A stretch of DNA of 19,729 bases, taken from NCBI GenBank assembly GCA_002341345.1, contig DDNW01000192.1:2672-22400 (forward strand), given 5' to 3'. The translations under genes were made by a program, and so were the position numbers. Below are positions 1 to 9,738 of the stretch, one piece after another; the first letter of the stretch is position 1; every line of letters begins with the position of its first letter. The stretch is from Erythrobacter sp. UBA2510. Its GTDB lineage: Bacteria > Pseudomonadota > Alphaproteobacteria > Sphingomonadales > Sphingomonadaceae. The notes below the pieces were generated by a model, which was not told the origin of the DNA, made no database searches, and worked only from the letters and a program-made list of their open reading frames with translations.

Positions 1-1398
1 GAAGCCCTCGGGATATTCCTCGGCGATGAAGCCGGTGGTCAACTCGCCGCTGCGGAAGCGCGGATGCTGCATCAGGGCGGACAGGAAGTCGATATTATGG
101 CCCGGCCCCTCGATCAGGAAGGTGTCGAGCGCCTGCACCTGCAGATCGGCCGCCTCGTCGCGGGTCTTGCCCCAGGTAATCAGCTTGGCAATCATCGGGT
201 CGTAGAACATCGACACCTCGCCGCCTTCCTCGACGCCGTCATCGACGCGGATATAGGCTTCGGTGGGCGTGCCTTCGACCGGCTGCTGATTGGCGACCGC
301 CTCGGGCGGATCGTAACGGATCAACCGCCCAATGCTGGGCAGGAAGCCGCGATAAGGGTCTTCGGCATAGACGCGGTTCTCGATCGCCCAACCATTGATG
401 CCGATATCGTCCTGCGTCATCGCCAGCTTTTCGCCATAGGCGACGCGGATCATCTGCTCGACCAGGTCGATGCCGGTGATCGCTTCGGTCACCGGATGCT
501 CGACCTGCAGGCGGGTGTTCATTTCGAGGAAGTAGAAACTCTCGCCCGTCGGGTCCTTGCCCGAAACGATCAGTTCGACCGTCCCCGCAGAGTGATAATC
601 CACGGCCTTGGCCAGCGCGACGCATTGCTCGCCCATGGCCTTGCGCATCTTGGGCGTGACGAAGGGCGATGGCGCTTCCTCCACAACCTTCTGGTGGCGG
701 CGCTGGATCGAGCATTCGCGCTCGTTCAGATAGAGCACGTTGCCGTGCTTGTCGCCGAGGATCTGGATCTCGATATGGCGCGGGTCCTCGATGAACTTCT
801 CGATGAAGACGCGGTCGTCGCCGAAGGAGTTGAGACCTTCGCGCTTGGTCGCCTCGAAGCCTTCGCGAACGTCCTTCTCGTTATAAGCGAGACGCATGCC
901 CTTGCCGCCGCCGCCCGCGCTGGCCTTCATCATCACCGGATAGCCGATCTCGTTGGAGATGCGCACAGCATGTTCGGTATCGTCGATCTCGCCGACATAG
1001 CCGGGGACGACATTGACGCCTGCTTCCTTGGCCAGCTTCTTGGACTCGATCTTGTCGCCCATTGCCGCGATGGCATTGGTCGGCGGGCCGATGAAGGCGA
1101 TGTTTTCCTTGGCCAGAGCCTCCACGAAGCTCGCGCGCTCGGACAGGAAGCCATAGCCCGGATGCACGGCCTCGGCCCCGGTCTGCTTGGCCGCCGCGAT
1201 GATCTTATCCGGGATCAGGTAGCTTTCGGAAGCCGGCGACGGGCCGATATGCACGGCCTCGTCGGCCAGCTGCACGAAGGGCGCGCGCGCATCGGCGTCC
1301 GAATAGACCGCGACGGTCTTGATACCCATGCGGCGCGCGGTGCGGATGACACGGCAGGCGATTTCGCCACGGTTAGCGATGAGGATTTTCTTGAACAT
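1..1398 (-). CDS. pccA: Propionyl/acetyl-CoA carboxylase alpha subunit (biotin carboxylase), C-terminus outside window
   Basis: Biotin carboxylase part of an acyl-CoA carboxylase. It uses ATP and bicarbonate to carboxylate biotin, and the carboxyl group is passed to the acyl-CoA by PccB. The frame starts [19 protein letters not shown], the standard biotin carboxylase N-terminus, and stays open to base 1, giving 466 visible residues. Visible motifs are the ATP-grasp glycine loop GGGGKGMR (about 162-169), [16 protein letters not shown] in the middle, and [14 protein letters not shown] with the catalytic Arg at about 296. The biotinyl (BCCP) domain expected near the C-terminus lies outside the window. 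The ATG at 1396-1398 overlaps the metY stop codon by one base (TGATG), so translation is probably coupled. It is the last visible gene of the pccB-led operon. By sequence alone it could be the alpha subunit of a methylcrotonyl- or acetyl-CoA carboxylase; the operon argues for propionyl-CoA. Confidence 0.95.
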   Translation of the reverse strand, partial: MFKKILIANRGEIACRVIRTARRMGIKTVAVYSDADARAPFVQLADEAVHIGPSPASESYLIPDKIIAAAKQTGAEAVHPGYGFLSERASFVEALAKENIAFIGPPTNAIAAMGDKIESKKLAKEAGVNVVPGYVGEIDDTEHAVRISNEIGYPVMMKASAGGGGKGMRLAYNEKDVREGFEATKREGLNSFGDDRVFIEKFIEDPRHIEIQILGDKHGNVLYLNERECSIQRRHQKVVEEAPSPFVTPKMRKAMGEQCVALAKAVDYHSAGTVELIVSGKDPTGESFYFLEMNTRLQVEHPVTEAITGIDLVEQMIRVAYGEKLAMTQDDIGINGWAIENRVYAEDPYRGFLPSIGRLIRYDPPEAVANQQPVEGTPTEAYIRVDDGVEEGGEVSMFYDPMIAKLITWGKTRDEAADLQVQALDTFLIEGPGHNIDFLSALMQHPRFRSGELTTGFIAEEYPEGF

Positions 1399-2687
1399 CA
1401 GATGCTTGCCAGTCCCTTCTGAAGATCGGCGATGATATCGTCGACATGCTCGATGCCGACGGAGATACGGACGACATCCGGGCCTGCGCCCGCCGCCACC
1501 AGTTCCTCTTCGGAAAGCTGGCTGTGCGTGGTCGAGGCCGGGTGGATGATAAGCGAGCGGGTGTCGCCGATATTGGCGAGGTGGCTGAACAGCTCGACGC
1601 TGGAGACGAGCTTCACCCCCGCCTCGTAACCGCCCTTGACGCCGAAGGTAAAGACCGCCCCGCCCTTGCCGCCGAGATATTTGTCGGCGAGCGGCTTGTA
1701 CAGGCTGTCGTCGAGCCCCGCATAGGAAACCCACGCGATCTTCTCATGGCCCTGGAGCCATTTGGCGACGGCCAGTGCGTTGTCGCAATGCCGCTCCATG
1801 CGAAGGGCCAGCGTCTCCATCCCGGTCAGCGCCAGCCATGCATTTTGCGGCGCCAGCGACGGACCGAGGTCGCGCAGGCCAAGCACGCGGCAGCCGATGA
1901 TGAAGGCAATCGGGCCGATGGGTTCCAGCGCATCGACCAGCACCGCGCCGTGATACGATCCGTTCGGCTGGGTCAGGCTCGGGAATTTGTCCCCTTGTGC
2001 CTTCCAGTCGAATTTTCCGCTGTCGACGATCACGCCGCCAATGGCATTGCCATGGCCGTTGAGGAACTTGGTGGTCGAATGGGTGACGATGTCCGCGCCA
2101 TGCTCGAACGGGCGGCACAAAGCCGGACTGGCCATCGTGTTGTCGACGATCAGCGGCACGCCGCCATCATGGGCAACCGCAGCAATCGCTTCGATATCGG
2201 TAACGACGCCGCCCGGATTGGCGAGACTTTCGATGAACACGCAGCGCGTCTTGTCATCCATCGCCGCGCGGATGTTCTCCGGATCGTCGGCATCGACGAA
2301 GCGCGTTTCCCAGCCGAACTTCTTGAAGCTCTCGCCCATCTGGTTGAGCGAACCGCCATAGAGCTTCTTGGCCGCGACGATATTGCAGCCCGGCTCCATC
2401 AGCGTGTGGAAGGCGATCAGTTGCGCGGCATGGCCCGACGCGACGCCCAGCGCCGCGACACCGCCTTCGAGCGCGGCGATCTTCTGCTCCAGCGCATCGT
2501 TGGTGGGGTTCATGATGCGCGAGTAGATGTTGCCGAATTCCTTCAGCGCAAACAGGTTCGCGGCATGCTCGGCACTGTCGAAGACATAGGACGCCGTCTG
2601 GTAGATCGGCGTGATCCGCGCATTGGTCGTGGGGTCAGGTTGCTGCCCCGCATGGATCGTCAGCGTCTCGATCTTTTGTCCGCTCAC
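1398..2687 (-). CDS. metY: O-acetylhomoserine sulfhydrylase-like PLP enzyme (Cys/Met metabolism family)
   Basis: Fold-type I PLP enzyme of the Cys/Met metabolism family, closest in style to O-acetylhomoserine aminocarboxypropyltransferase, which makes homocysteine from O-acetylhomoserine and sulfide. The start is GTG at 2685-2687, preceded by the strong ribosome-binding sequence GGGAGAGG. This gives 429 aa, normal for MetY, and the protein begins (M)[18 protein letters not shown]. An ATG one base upstream in another frame runs straight into TGA, and a longer in-frame start would lie inside the mutase gene. The PLP lysine is about K207 in [19 protein letters not shown] and YSRIMNPT are also family motifs. 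It begins 16 bp after the mutase stop and overlaps pccA by one base, so it is a full member of the propionyl-CoA operon, which is not its textbook place. A methionine gamma-lyase-like activity (giving 2-oxobutyrate, a propionyl-CoA precursor) cannot be excluded from sequence. Confidence 0.9.
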   Translation of the reverse strand: MSGQKIETLTIHAGQQPDPTTNARITPIYQTASYVFDSAEHAANLFALKEFGNIYSRIMNPTNDALEQKIAALEGGVAALGVASGHAAQLIAFHTLMEPGCNIVAAKKLYGGSLNQMGESFKKFGWETRFVDADDPENIRAAMDDKTRCVFIESLANPGGVVTDIEAIAAVAHDGGVPLIVDNTMASPALCRPFEHGADIVTHSTTKFLNGHGNAIGGVIVDSGKFDWKAQGDKFPSLTQPNGSYHGAVLVDALEPIGPIAFIIGCRVLGLRDLGPSLAPQNAWLALTGMETLALRMERHCDNALAVAKWLQGHEKIAWVSYAGLDDSLYKPLADKYLGGKGGAVFTFGVKGGYEAGVKLVSSVELFSHLANIGDTRSLIIHPASTTHSQLSEEELVAAGAGPDVVRISVGIEHVDDIIADLQKGLASI

Positions 2688-2703
2688 ATGCCTCTCCCGT
2701 GGC

Positions 2704-4866
2704 CTATTCCGCCGCTTCGCCGAGTTCTTCGCCGGCTGGCGGCATGTTATGACCGAGCAGGCGCAGCATGTCCGCTGCAGCCTCGACCACATTGGTGCCC
2801 GGGCCGTAAATGCCCTGCACGCCAGCTTCACGCAGGAAATCGTAGTCCTGCGGCGGAATCACGCCGCCAGCGACGACCTTGATATCGGCGCGACCGGCAT
2901 CCTTGAGGTGGCCGATCAGTTCGGGGATCAGCGTCTTGTGGCCGGCGGCAAGCGAGCTGGCGCCGACCGCATCGACGCCGCTGTCGATCGCCATCTTCGC
3001 GGTCTCTTCAGGCGTCTGGAACAGCGGGCCGGAGATCACCTCGAAACCCATATCGGCAAAGGCGGAGGCGATTACGTTCGCGCCGCGATCGTGCCCATCC
3101 TGGCCCATCTTGGCGACCATCAGCCTGGGCGCACGGCCCAGACGGCGCTCGACCGCCTTCACGCCCGCAATCACCGCCTCGTAACGCGGATCGCCCGCAT
3201 AGGATGCCGAGTAAATGCCGCGTACCGGCTTGGGAACAGTATCATAGCGACCGAAGGCAGCCTCCATCGCAGCCGAAATCTCACCCAGCGTCGCGTCATG
3301 GCGCGCAGCCTCAACCGCAAGGGCGAGCAGGTTCTGCTCGGTACCGTTCGCACCCGCCTCGAGCGCCTTGAGTGCCGCCGTACAGGCCGCCTCGTTGCGC
3401 TCCGCACGGACGCGCTCGATCCGCGCGATCTGGCTGGTGCGGACCGCGTGGTTGTCGATGTCGAGCGTGTCGAGATGGTCTTCCTTGGCCAGGCGATACT
3501 TGTTCACGCCGACGATCACCGTCTCGCCACGGTCAACATTCGCCTGCTTGGCGGCGGCGGCCTCCTCGATGGCGGCCTTGGGCTTGCCGGTCGCGACATA
3601 GGCGGTCATGCCGCCCGCCGCATCGACCTCCTTGATCATGGCGCGCGCCTTCTCGGTGATCTCGGCGGTCAGCGCCTCGATATACCACGAGCCGCCGAGC
3701 GGGTCGGCGACGTTGCAGACCCCCGATTCCTCCTGCAGCACCAGCTGGGTGTTACGGGCGATGCGGGCCGAGAAGTCGGTCGGCAGGGCGATCGCCTCGT
3801 CCAGCGCATTGGTGTGCAGCGACTGGGTACCGCCGAGAACGGCGGAGAGCGCCTCCAGCGTGGTGCGGATGACGTTGTTGTATGGGTCCTGCTCCTGCAG
3901 CGACACGCCCGAGGTCTGGCAGTGCGTGCGAAGCATCTTCGACTTTTCGTTCTTCGCGCCCAGCTCGGTCATGACATCGTGCCACAGCGTGCGCGCGGCG
4001 CGCATCTTGGCGATCTCCATGAAGAAGTTCATGCCGATGCCCCAGAAGAAGCTCAGGCGCGGCGCGAAGGCGTCGATGTCCAGCCCCGTCGCCATGGCGC
4101 GCTTGGCATATTCCTTGCCGTCGGCAATGGTGAAGGCCAGTTCCTGCACGGCGGTCGCCCCGGCCTCGTGCATGTGGTAGCCGGAAATCGAAATGCTGTT
4201 GAATTTCGGCATGTTGGCCGAAGTATATGCGATGATGTCCGAAACGATCCGCATGCTCGGTTCGGGCGGATAGATATAGGTGTTGCGGACCATAAACTCC
4301 TTCAGAATGTCGTTCTGAATGGTCCCGGCGAGCTTTTCCTGCGTCACGCCCTGCCGCTCCGCCGCGACGATATAGAAGGCGAGCACGGGGATTACCGCGC
4401 CGTTCATCGTCATCGAGACGCTCATCGTGTCGAGCGGAATCTGGTCGAACAGGATTTCCATGTCGCGCACGGTGTCGATCGCGACGCCTGCCTTGCCCAC
4501 GTCACCGACCACGCGCGGGTGATCGGAATCGTAACCGCGATGGGTGGCAAGATCGAAGGCGACCGACAAGCCCTTCTGCCCCGCGGCGAGGTTCCGACGA
4601 TAGAAAGCGTTCGATTCCTCGGCAGTCGAGAAGCCCGCATACTGGCGGATCGTCCACGGGCGCCCGGTGTACATCGAAGCATAGGGGCCGCGGGTGAACG
4701 GCGCCAGGCCCGGCACGCCCGGATCGACCAGGTCGGCTGCGTCCTCGCTGGTATAGAGCGGCTTGACGTCGATGCCTTCGGGCGTGTGCCACGTAAGATC
4801 ACGCCCCTTCACTTCCTTGTCGGCGAGGGGCTGCCAGTCGGCGTAAGTCGGTGTCTTGTCGGTCAT
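2704..4866 (-). CDS. scpA: Methylmalonyl-CoA mutase, single-chain B12-dependent form
   Basis: Adenosylcobalamin-dependent mutase that rearranges (R)-methylmalonyl-CoA to succinyl-CoA, the last step of propionyl-CoA assimilation into the TCA cycle. The 720-aa length fits the catalytic (large) chain. The N-terminal TIM barrel shows the substrate-channel motif [18 protein letters not shown] and [19 protein letters not shown]. The C-terminal cobalamin domain has DGHDRG with the axial ligand at about His592, followed by [16 protein letters not shown] and [11 protein letters not shown], so the cofactor site is intact. The start [21 protein letters not shown] matches the family. It lies 28 bp after mce and 16 bp before metY. 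No small subunit and no MeaB-type chaperone is visible in the window, consistent with a homodimeric enzyme whose G-protein chaperone is encoded elsewhere. Confidence 0.97.
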   Translation of the reverse strand: MTDKTPTYADWQPLADKEVKGRDLTWHTPEGIDVKPLYTSEDAADLVDPGVPGLAPFTRGPYASMYTGRPWTIRQYAGFSTAEESNAFYRRNLAAGQKGLSVAFDLATHRGYDSDHPRVVGDVGKAGVAIDTVRDMEILFDQIPLDTMSVSMTMNGAVIPVLAFYIVAAERQGVTQEKLAGTIQNDILKEFMVRNTYIYPPEPSMRIVSDIIAYTSANMPKFNSISISGYHMHEAGATAVQELAFTIADGKEYAKRAMATGLDIDAFAPRLSFFWGIGMNFFMEIAKMRAARTLWHDVMTELGAKNEKSKMLRTHCQTSGVSLQEQDPYNNVIRTTLEALSAVLGGTQSLHTNALDEAIALPTDFSARIARNTQLVLQEESGVCNVADPLGGSWYIEALTAEITEKARAMIKEVDAAGGMTAYVATGKPKAAIEEAAAAKQANVDRGETVIVGVNKYRLAKEDHLDTLDIDNHAVRTSQIARIERVRAERNEAACTAALKALEAGANGTEQNLLALAVEAARHDATLGEISAAMEAAFGRYDTVPKPVRGIYSASYAGDPRYEAVIAGVKAVERRLGRAPRLMVAKMGQDGHDRGANVIASAFADMGFEVISGPLFQTPEETAKMAIDSGVDAVGASSLAAGHKTLIPELIGHLKDAGRADIKVVAGGVIPPQDYDFLREAGVQGIYGPGTNVVEAAADMLRLLGHNMPPAGEELGEAAE

Positions 4867-4894
4867 CGTGTATTCCTGTGAGCGCGGCCCGCGG

Positions 4895-5344
4895 TCAGTT
4901 GGACCAGTGCGCGTTTTCCTTGGGTGTTTCCATGATCTCGGTAAGCTGGCCCATCATGTCCTTCGGGTGAAGGAAGAAGATCGGGGTGCCATGCGCCCCG
5001 ATGCGCGTCGGGCCAAGGATCCGCTTGCCCATATCCTCGAACCACTTGCGGGCGTCATCAATGTCCTCGACTTCGTAGCAGAGGTGATGCTGGCCACCCG
5101 CCGGGTTCTTATCGAGGAAATTGTTGATCGGGCTATCCGGACCGAGCGGCTCGATCAGCTCGATCTGGGTACCGTGCGTGCCGTTCTCGCCTGGTGTGTC
5201 GACGAAGCAGACCTTCACGCCCTGCGCCTCGAGGTCGAAGGGCTTGTGGAACGAGGTCGCGCCCATCACTTCGCGATAATAGCGGATCGATTCCTCGATC
5301 GAGGGGGTGGCGACGCCGATATGATTAAGACGCCCGAGTTTCAT
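4895..5344 (-). CDS. mce: Methylmalonyl-CoA epimerase
   Basis: Small metal-dependent enzyme of the vicinal oxygen chelate (glyoxalase/VOC) superfamily. It converts the methylmalonyl-CoA isomer made by the carboxylase into the one used by the mutase. At 149 aa it has the normal family length. It starts [21 protein letters not shown]. The likely metal-binding set is His8 in LNHIGVA, Gln60 in [10 protein letters not shown], one of His86/His87 in [14 protein letters not shown], and Glu136 in QLTEIME, all in family positions. The gene lies 20 bp downstream of the thiolase and 28 bp upstream of the mutase. It therefore sits between carboxylase and mutase, both in the operon and in the pathway. The assignment is firm because motifs and neighbours agree. 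Confidence 0.95.
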   Translation of the reverse strand: MKLGRLNHIGVATPSIEESIRYYREVMGATSFHKPFDLEAQGVKVCFVDTPGENGTHGTQIELIEPLGPDSPINNFLDKNPAGGQHHLCYEVEDIDDARKWFEDMGKRILGPTRIGAHGTPIFFLHPKDMMGQLTEIMETPKENAHWSN

Positions 5345-5364
5345 GATGGCCTCACTTCGTTTTC

Positions 5365-6549
5365 TTACTTAGCACAATTGCGGATGACCATGGCGATGCC
5401 CTGTCCCCCACCGATGCACATGGTGATAAGGCCGTAAGTGCCCCCGGTGCGCTGCAATTCGTACATGCACTTGATTGTCAGGATCGTGCCCGTCGCCCCG
5501 ATCGGGTGGCCGAGTGAGATGCCCGACCCGTTGGGGTTGGTCCTGGCCGGATCGAAGCCAAGCGACTTGGCAACGCCGCACGCCTGCGCGGCGAAAGCCT
5601 CGTTGCTTTCGATCACGTCCATCTGATCGAGGGTGAGACCGGCGCGCTCCAGCGCCACCGGCACCGCCTCTACCGGCCCCAGACCCATAACGCTCGGGAG
5701 TACGCCGCCATGGCCATAGGACAGGATCTCGGCCATCGGGGTCAGTCCTTCAGCCTCTACCGCCTTGCCGCTGGCAATCACCACGGCGGCAGCGCCGTCG
5801 TTAAGGCCGCTGGCATTGCCTGCGGTGACGGTGCCGTCTTTCTTGAACACCGGGCGCAGGCCCGCCATCGATTCCATCGTCGCATCGGCGCGGAAATGCT
5901 CGTCTGTGTCGAAGACCTTGGTCCCCTTGCGGCTCTTGATTTCGACCGGTACGATCTGCTCCTTGAAATAGCCGCTCTCGACCGCATGCGCGGCACGCTT
6001 GTGGCTTTCTACCGCCAGCGCATCCTGATCCTCGCGCGAAATCTGGCATTCCATCGCCACGTTCTCGGCGGTGACGCCCATATGGATGCCCTCGAACGGA
6101 TCGTGGAGGGCGCCGAGCATGGCATCCTGCAATTCGATCGAACCCATGCGGGTACCGAAGCGTGCGGCGCTGGTCATGTGCGGGGCATTGGACATGCTCT
6201 CCGCGCCCGCGCCGATCGCATAATCGCACTCGCCCAGCTTAATCGCCTGCGTGACCGAGACGATCGCCTGCAAGCCAGAGCCGCAAAGGCGGTTGACGTT
6301 CATCGCGATGCTGCTCTCAGGCACGCCTGCATTGATCGAAGCGACGCGGCTGACATAGGCGTCCTTGAGCTGCGTGGCCACAACAGTACCGACCGCAACC
6401 TGCTGGATCTTGTCCGCCCCGACGCCCGAACGAGCGATCGCTTCCTTCATCACCATTGTGCCCATGTCCGCCGGACGGAACGTCGCGAGTGAGCCCCCGA
6501 ACGAGCCGATCGCGGTACGCGCTCCGGCGAGAATAAAGACCTTTTCCAT
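5365..6549 (-). CDS. Acetyl-CoA C-acyltransferase / beta-ketothiolase
   Basis: Thiolase-family enzyme that cleaves or condenses 3-ketoacyl-CoA with CoA. The 394-aa length is typical of biosynthetic-type, tetrameric thiolases. The catalytic residues are visible: nucleophile Cys89 in [10 protein letters not shown], His348 in LGHPIGATG, and Cys378 in MCIGGGQG. It begins [19 protein letters not shown]. In the operon it follows pccB by 18 bp and precedes mce by 20 bp. From this context I infer a role in releasing propionyl-CoA, for example by thiolysis of 3-ketovaleryl-CoA (odd-chain acids) or of 2-methylacetoacetyl-CoA (isoleucine breakdown). A general acetoacetyl-CoA thiolase (AtoB/PhaA) is equally compatible with the sequence, so I give no symbol. 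Confidence 0.93.
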   Translation of the reverse strand: MEKVFILAGARTAIGSFGGSLATFRPADMGTMVMKEAIARSGVGADKIQQVAVGTVVATQLKDAYVSRVASINAGVPESSIAMNVNRLCGSGLQAIVSVTQAIKLGECDYAIGAGAESMSNAPHMTSAARFGTRMGSIELQDAMLGALHDPFEGIHMGVTAENVAMECQISREDQDALAVESHKRAAHAVESGYFKEQIVPVEIKSRKGTKVFDTDEHFRADATMESMAGLRPVFKKDGTVTAGNASGLNDGAAAVVIASGKAVEAEGLTPMAEILSYGHGGVLPSVMGLGPVEAVPVALERAGLTLDQMDVIESNEAFAAQACGVAKSLGFDPARTNPNGSGISLGHPIGATGTILTIKCMYELQRTGGTYGLITMCIGGGQGIAMVIRNCAK

Positions 6550-6567
6550 ATTACTATTCCTGCAATC

Positions 6568-8094
6568 TTAAAGTGGAAGGTTATCGTGCTTCTTCCATGG
6601 GTTTTCGAGTGCCTTGTTGCGCAGTTTGCGCAGGCCCAGAGCGATCCGCTTTCTGGTCGAATGCGGATAGATCACCTCGTCGATAAACCCGCGGCTCGCC
6701 GCCACGAAGGGGTTTGCGAAACGATCTTCATATTCCTTGGTCTTTTCCGCAATGCCATCGGCATCGAGGTTGCGGAAGATGATCTCCACCGCACCCTTCG
6801 CGCCCATCACGGCGATTTCGGCGGTCGGCCAGGCATAGTTGAGGTCGCCGCGCAAATGCTTGGACGCCATGACGTCATAGGCACCGCCATAGGCCTTGCG
6901 AGTGATGACGGTGATCTTGGGCACGGTCGCCTCGGCATAGGCAAACAGCAGCTTCGCGCCATGCTTGATGATGCCGTTATGCTCCTGCGCGGTGCCCGGC
7001 AGGAAGCCCGGAACATCGACAAAGGTGATGATCGGGATGTTGAAGGCGTCACAGAAACGCACGAACCGCGCGGCCTTGCGGCTGGCATTGATGTCGAGCA
7101 CGCCCGCCAGCACCATCGGCTGGTTCGCGACAACGCCTACGGTCCGCCCCTCGATCCGGCCGAAACCGGTCAGGATATTGCCGCCATGGGCAGGCTGGAC
7201 CTCGAAGAATGCGCCGTGGTCGAGCACTTTGCGGATCAGCTCGTGCATGTCGTAAGGCTGGTTGGCATTGGCCGGGATCAGCGTATCGAGGCTGTCCTCA
7301 AACCGATCCCACGGATCGGTGACCGGCATTTCGGGCACACCGCTGCGGTTGTCGGACGGCAGCAGGCTGACGAATTCGCGAGTCGCCAGCAGCGCCTCGA
7401 TATCGTTCTCGAAAGCGAGATCGGCGACGCTGGTCTTGGTCGTATGCGTTACTGCACCGCCCAGCTCCTCCTGCGTGACGACCTCGTTGGTGACGGTCTT
7501 GACCACGTCCGGCCCCGTAACGAACATGTATGAGCTATCTTTCACCATGAAGATATAGTCGGTCATGGCGGGCGAATAGACCGCACCGCCAGCACACGGG
7601 CCCATGATCAGGCTGATCTGCGGGATGACGCCGCTGGCCATGACGTTGCGCTGGAAGATCTCGGCATAGCCGCCAAGCGAGGCGACGCCTTCCTGAATGC
7701 GCGCGCCGCCGGAATCGTTGAGACCGATAAAGGGCGCGCCGACCTTCATCGCCATGTCCATCACCTTGCAGATCTTCTGCGCGTGACGTTCCGACACGGC
7801 ACCGCCGAAGACGGTAAAGTCCTGGCTGAAGACGAACACCAGCCGACCGTTGATCGTACCGCTGCCGGTGACCACACCATCGCCGGGAATCTGGTTTTCC
7901 TGCATGCCGAAATCGACGCAATTGTGCTCGACATAAGTATCCAGCTCTTCGAAGCTGCCTTCGTCGAGCAGGATATCGAGCCGCTCGCGCGCGGTCAGCT
8001 TACCCTTTGAGTGCTGGGCATCGATACGCTTCTGACCGCCACCCTGGCGGGCGGCCGCGCGGCGGAGTTCCATTTCGGCAATATTTGCGGACAT
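6568..8094 (-). CDS. pccB: Propionyl-CoA carboxylase beta subunit (carboxyltransferase)
   Basis: Carboxyltransferase subunit that moves the carboxyl group from biotin on the alpha subunit to propionyl-CoA. The 508-aa length is the usual family size and the protein ends in the characteristic KKHDNLPL. Crotonase-type oxyanion regions are visible: [19 protein letters not shown] and [11 protein letters not shown] in the N-terminal half, and [16 protein letters not shown] in the C-terminal half. The Asp in that last motif, about residue 407, corresponds to Asp422 of Streptomyces coelicolor PccB, known to favour propionyl-CoA over acetyl-CoA. ATG at 8092-8094 follows a GAGGG ribosome-binding sequence. 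It is the first gene of the minus-strand operon and is divergent from the ScfR-type regulator, with the TTTGCAAA array 64-102 bp upstream of its start. Confidence 0.96.
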   Translation of the reverse strand: MSANIAEMELRRAAARQGGGQKRIDAQHSKGKLTARERLDILLDEGSFEELDTYVEHNCVDFGMQENQIPGDGVVTGSGTINGRLVFVFSQDFTVFGGAVSERHAQKICKVMDMAMKVGAPFIGLNDSGGARIQEGVASLGGYAEIFQRNVMASGVIPQISLIMGPCAGGAVYSPAMTDYIFMVKDSSYMFVTGPDVVKTVTNEVVTQEELGGAVTHTTKTSVADLAFENDIEALLATREFVSLLPSDNRSGVPEMPVTDPWDRFEDSLDTLIPANANQPYDMHELIRKVLDHGAFFEVQPAHGGNILTGFGRIEGRTVGVVANQPMVLAGVLDINASRKAARFVRFCDAFNIPIITFVDVPGFLPGTAQEHNGIIKHGAKLLFAYAEATVPKITVITRKAYGGAYDVMASKHLRGDLNYAWPTAEIAVMGAKGAVEIIFRNLDADGIAEKTKEYEDRFANPFVAASRGFIDEVIYPHSTRKRIALGLRKLRNKALENPWKKHDNLPL

Positions 8095-8157
8095 AGACCC
8101 TCATGGCATCCTGAATTCGAGAACCATGCCCGATGCATCCGAAGAACGCACCAGTCC

Positions 8158-8196
8158 ACTGCAAAATTGCAAATTTGCAAATGCTCATTTTGCAAA
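8158..8196. promoter_or_regulatory. Probable ScfR/PccR operator array (TTTGCAAA-type repeats)
   Basis: In the pccB/regulator divergent gap there are four related 8-mers: ACTGCAAA (8158-8165), ATTGCAAA (8166-8173) and TTTGCAAA (8174-8181) in direct tandem, then a 7-bp spacer, then a second perfect TTTGCAAA (8189-8196). TTTGCAAA is itself palindromic. Sites of this sequence are known for ScfR-family regulators such as Rhodobacter PccR and corynebacterial RamB, and the neighbouring gene encodes such a protein. The array ends 13 bp before the regulator ATG, so autoregulation is likely as well as control of the pccB operon. Binding itself is an inference. Confidence 0.8.
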
Positions 8197-8209
8197 GTAT
8201 CCAAACCCC

Positions 8210-9625
8210 ATGTCCACCCGCAGACGACTCTTTGCAGGCGCAATGCTGCGCAAGATCCGCGCCGAGCGTGATCTGCAGCAGGCCGAACTGGCGCAACGCC
8301 TGGCCATCAGCCCCTCCTACCTCAGTCAGCTCGAGCATGACGACCGGCCGCTCACCCCGCGCGTAGCCGAGCGTGTCGCGCAGCTGTTTCCGCTCGACTG
8401 GCAGGACTTTGGCACTGACGAAGCCGAACAATTGTCGATCGACCTGCGCGAAGCGGTCGGCGAACCGGGCGAGGCAGATGCCTATTCGTCCGAATTTCTC
8501 GCCCGGCTGGCCCAGCAACAACCTGCCTTCGCGCGGCGCGTTGTCGAATTGAACGAACTTTACCGCCGCACCAGCCAGCGGCTGGAAATGGTCGACGAGG
8601 CGATTTCGGTCGACGCTCCGTCCCGCTCCGCCCGTCTGCCGTGGGAGGAAGTGCGCGACTGGTTCCACCTGTCCAACAATTACGTCGACCGCCTCGACCG
8701 TTCGGCAGAGGACCTGACCGAAGCGCTTGGCAAGGAAGATGCGCTGCTCAGTGGCGAAGCTCTGCGTCGGCATCTAGCCGACAAACACGCCACCGAGGTC
8801 GTGCTCGATCAGCTGGGCGAGTTGCGCGATTTCGACGAGAAGCGCCGCATCCTGCGCATCGACGGCGGGCAACCGGCGGCGAGCATTCGCTTTCAGCTTG
8901 CCTATCACGTTGCCGCTATGACGCTGGGCGAAACGATCACCGACATCGCGAACAATGCCGAATTGCGAAGTTCAACCGCGCGCGAATTGCTCAAGGTAGG
9001 GCTCGCCAATTATGCCGCCGGCGCGCTGCTGATGCCCTATACGCGCTTCCGTGCATCGGCGCGCGCGCTGCGCCACGATATCGATCGGCTGAGCCAGACC
9101 TACCGCACAAGTTTCGAGCAGACCTGCCACCGTCTCTCCACGCTCCAGCGAGAGGGTGCGCGGGGCCTGCCGATGTTCTTCTACCGGGTCGACATGGCGG
9201 GAAACATCACCAAGCGACATTCGGCCACCCGGCTGCAATTCGCCCGTTTCGGCGGCGCCTGCCCGCTCTGGGTGGTGCACGAGGCCGTGGCGATCCCCGA
9301 CCGGGTACTGGTCCAGCTCGCCGAAACGCCCGACGGCATGCGCTATGTCAGCATGGCGAAGGGATTGGTGAAACCGTCCGGGCGGTTCGACCGCAACCCG
9401 CGCCGCTATGCGGTGGCACTGGGCTGCGAAGCGCAGCATGCGCGCGAATTCATCTATGCCGATCACCTCGACCTCACCGCGCCCGACAGCGCGACCCGAA
9501 TCGGCATCTCATGCCGCATCTGCCCACGGACCGATTGCGACCAGCGGGCCTATCCGCCGAGCGACCAGAATATTGACGTCAATCTGTTCCGGAGGGGAGT
9601 CGTCCCGTACCAGCTGCCCAGCTAA
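8210..9625 (+). CDS. pccR: Short-chain fatty acyl-CoA transcriptional regulator (ScfR family; HTH_XRE + degenerate M78/IrrE + DUF2083)
   Basis: Transcription regulator that probably senses a short-chain acyl-CoA and controls the adjacent propionyl-CoA operon. With the start at ATG 8210 it is 471 aa, beginning MSTRRRLFAGAMLRKIRAER; an LFAG segment just before the HTH is usual in the family. An XRE helix-turn-helix covers about 12-60 (LAQRLAISPSYLSQLEHDDRPL). A middle IrrE/ImmA-like region (RFQLAYHVAAMTLGE) lacks the HExxH zinc motif, as is usual for regulators of this type. The C-terminal DUF2083 part carries CRICPRTDC (Cys435, 438, 443), a family hallmark. An in-frame ATG at 8126 exists but would place the operator array inside the coding sequence. 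No clear Shine-Dalgarno precedes 8210. Divergence from pccB is the arrangement described for PccR; the symbol is inferred from this. Confidence 0.88.
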   Translation: MSTRRRLFAGAMLRKIRAERDLQQAELAQRLAISPSYLSQLEHDDRPLTPRVAERVAQLFPLDWQDFGTDEAEQLSIDLREAVGEPGEADAYSSEFLARLAQQQPAFARRVVELNELYRRTSQRLEMVDEAISVDAPSRSARLPWEEVRDWFHLSNNYVDRLDRSAEDLTEALGKEDALLSGEALRRHLADKHATEVVLDQLGELRDFDEKRRILRIDGGQPAASIRFQLAYHVAAMTLGETITDIANNAELRSSTARELLKVGLANYAAGALLMPYTRFRASARALRHDIDRLSQTYRTSFEQTCHRLSTLQREGARGLPMFFYRVDMAGNITKRHSATRLQFARFGGACPLWVVHEAVAIPDRVLVQLAETPDGMRYVSMAKGLVKPSGRFDRNPRRYAVALGCEAQHAREFIYADHLDLTAPDSATRIGISCRICPRTDCDQRAYPPSDQNIDVNLFRRGVVPYQLPS

Positions 9626-9707
9626 GGGTCAGCGGCAGCCTATTCGCCTTTGTAGCTCTACATACGCTGCTCGATGAACGATGACAGCCCCACGCGCATG
9701 GTCTTAA

Positions 9708-9721
9708 GTGACCATGGTCAC
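9708..9721. other. 14-bp perfect palindrome between convergent genes
   Basis: GTGACCATGGTCAC reads the same on both strands and has no spacer. It lies 83 bp after the regulator stop and 71 bp before the end of the DUF2189 gene, a place where a promoter operator is not expected. With no loop it would make a poor terminator. It could be a protein-binding site or chance; function unknown. Confidence 0.5.
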
Positions 9722-9738
9722 ACTGTCTCCCATCTCGG

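Noticed and set aside
2611..4881. Very long plus-strand open frame (over 750 codons) opposite the methylmalonyl-CoA mutase gene, and similar ones opposite pccA and metY
   Set aside because: Antisense frames of this kind arise from strong third-position GC bias. The translation has no family likeness, while the minus strand encodes complete enzymes with all motifs.
8158..8196. CRISPR-like reading of the short tandem repeats
   Set aside because: The units are 8 bp, with no spacers of CRISPR size and no cas genes; position and sequence fit an operator.
8126..8209. Upstream ATG giving the regulator 28 extra residues
   Set aside because: It would put the TTTGCAAA array within the coding sequence, and the extra residues do not resemble family N-termini, whereas the 8210 start gives the usual RRRLFAG beginning.
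8000..8773. Minus-strand 257-codon open frame spanning the regulator and the start of pccB
   Set aside because: It overlaps two well-supported genes and the operator, and its translation looks like antisense noise.
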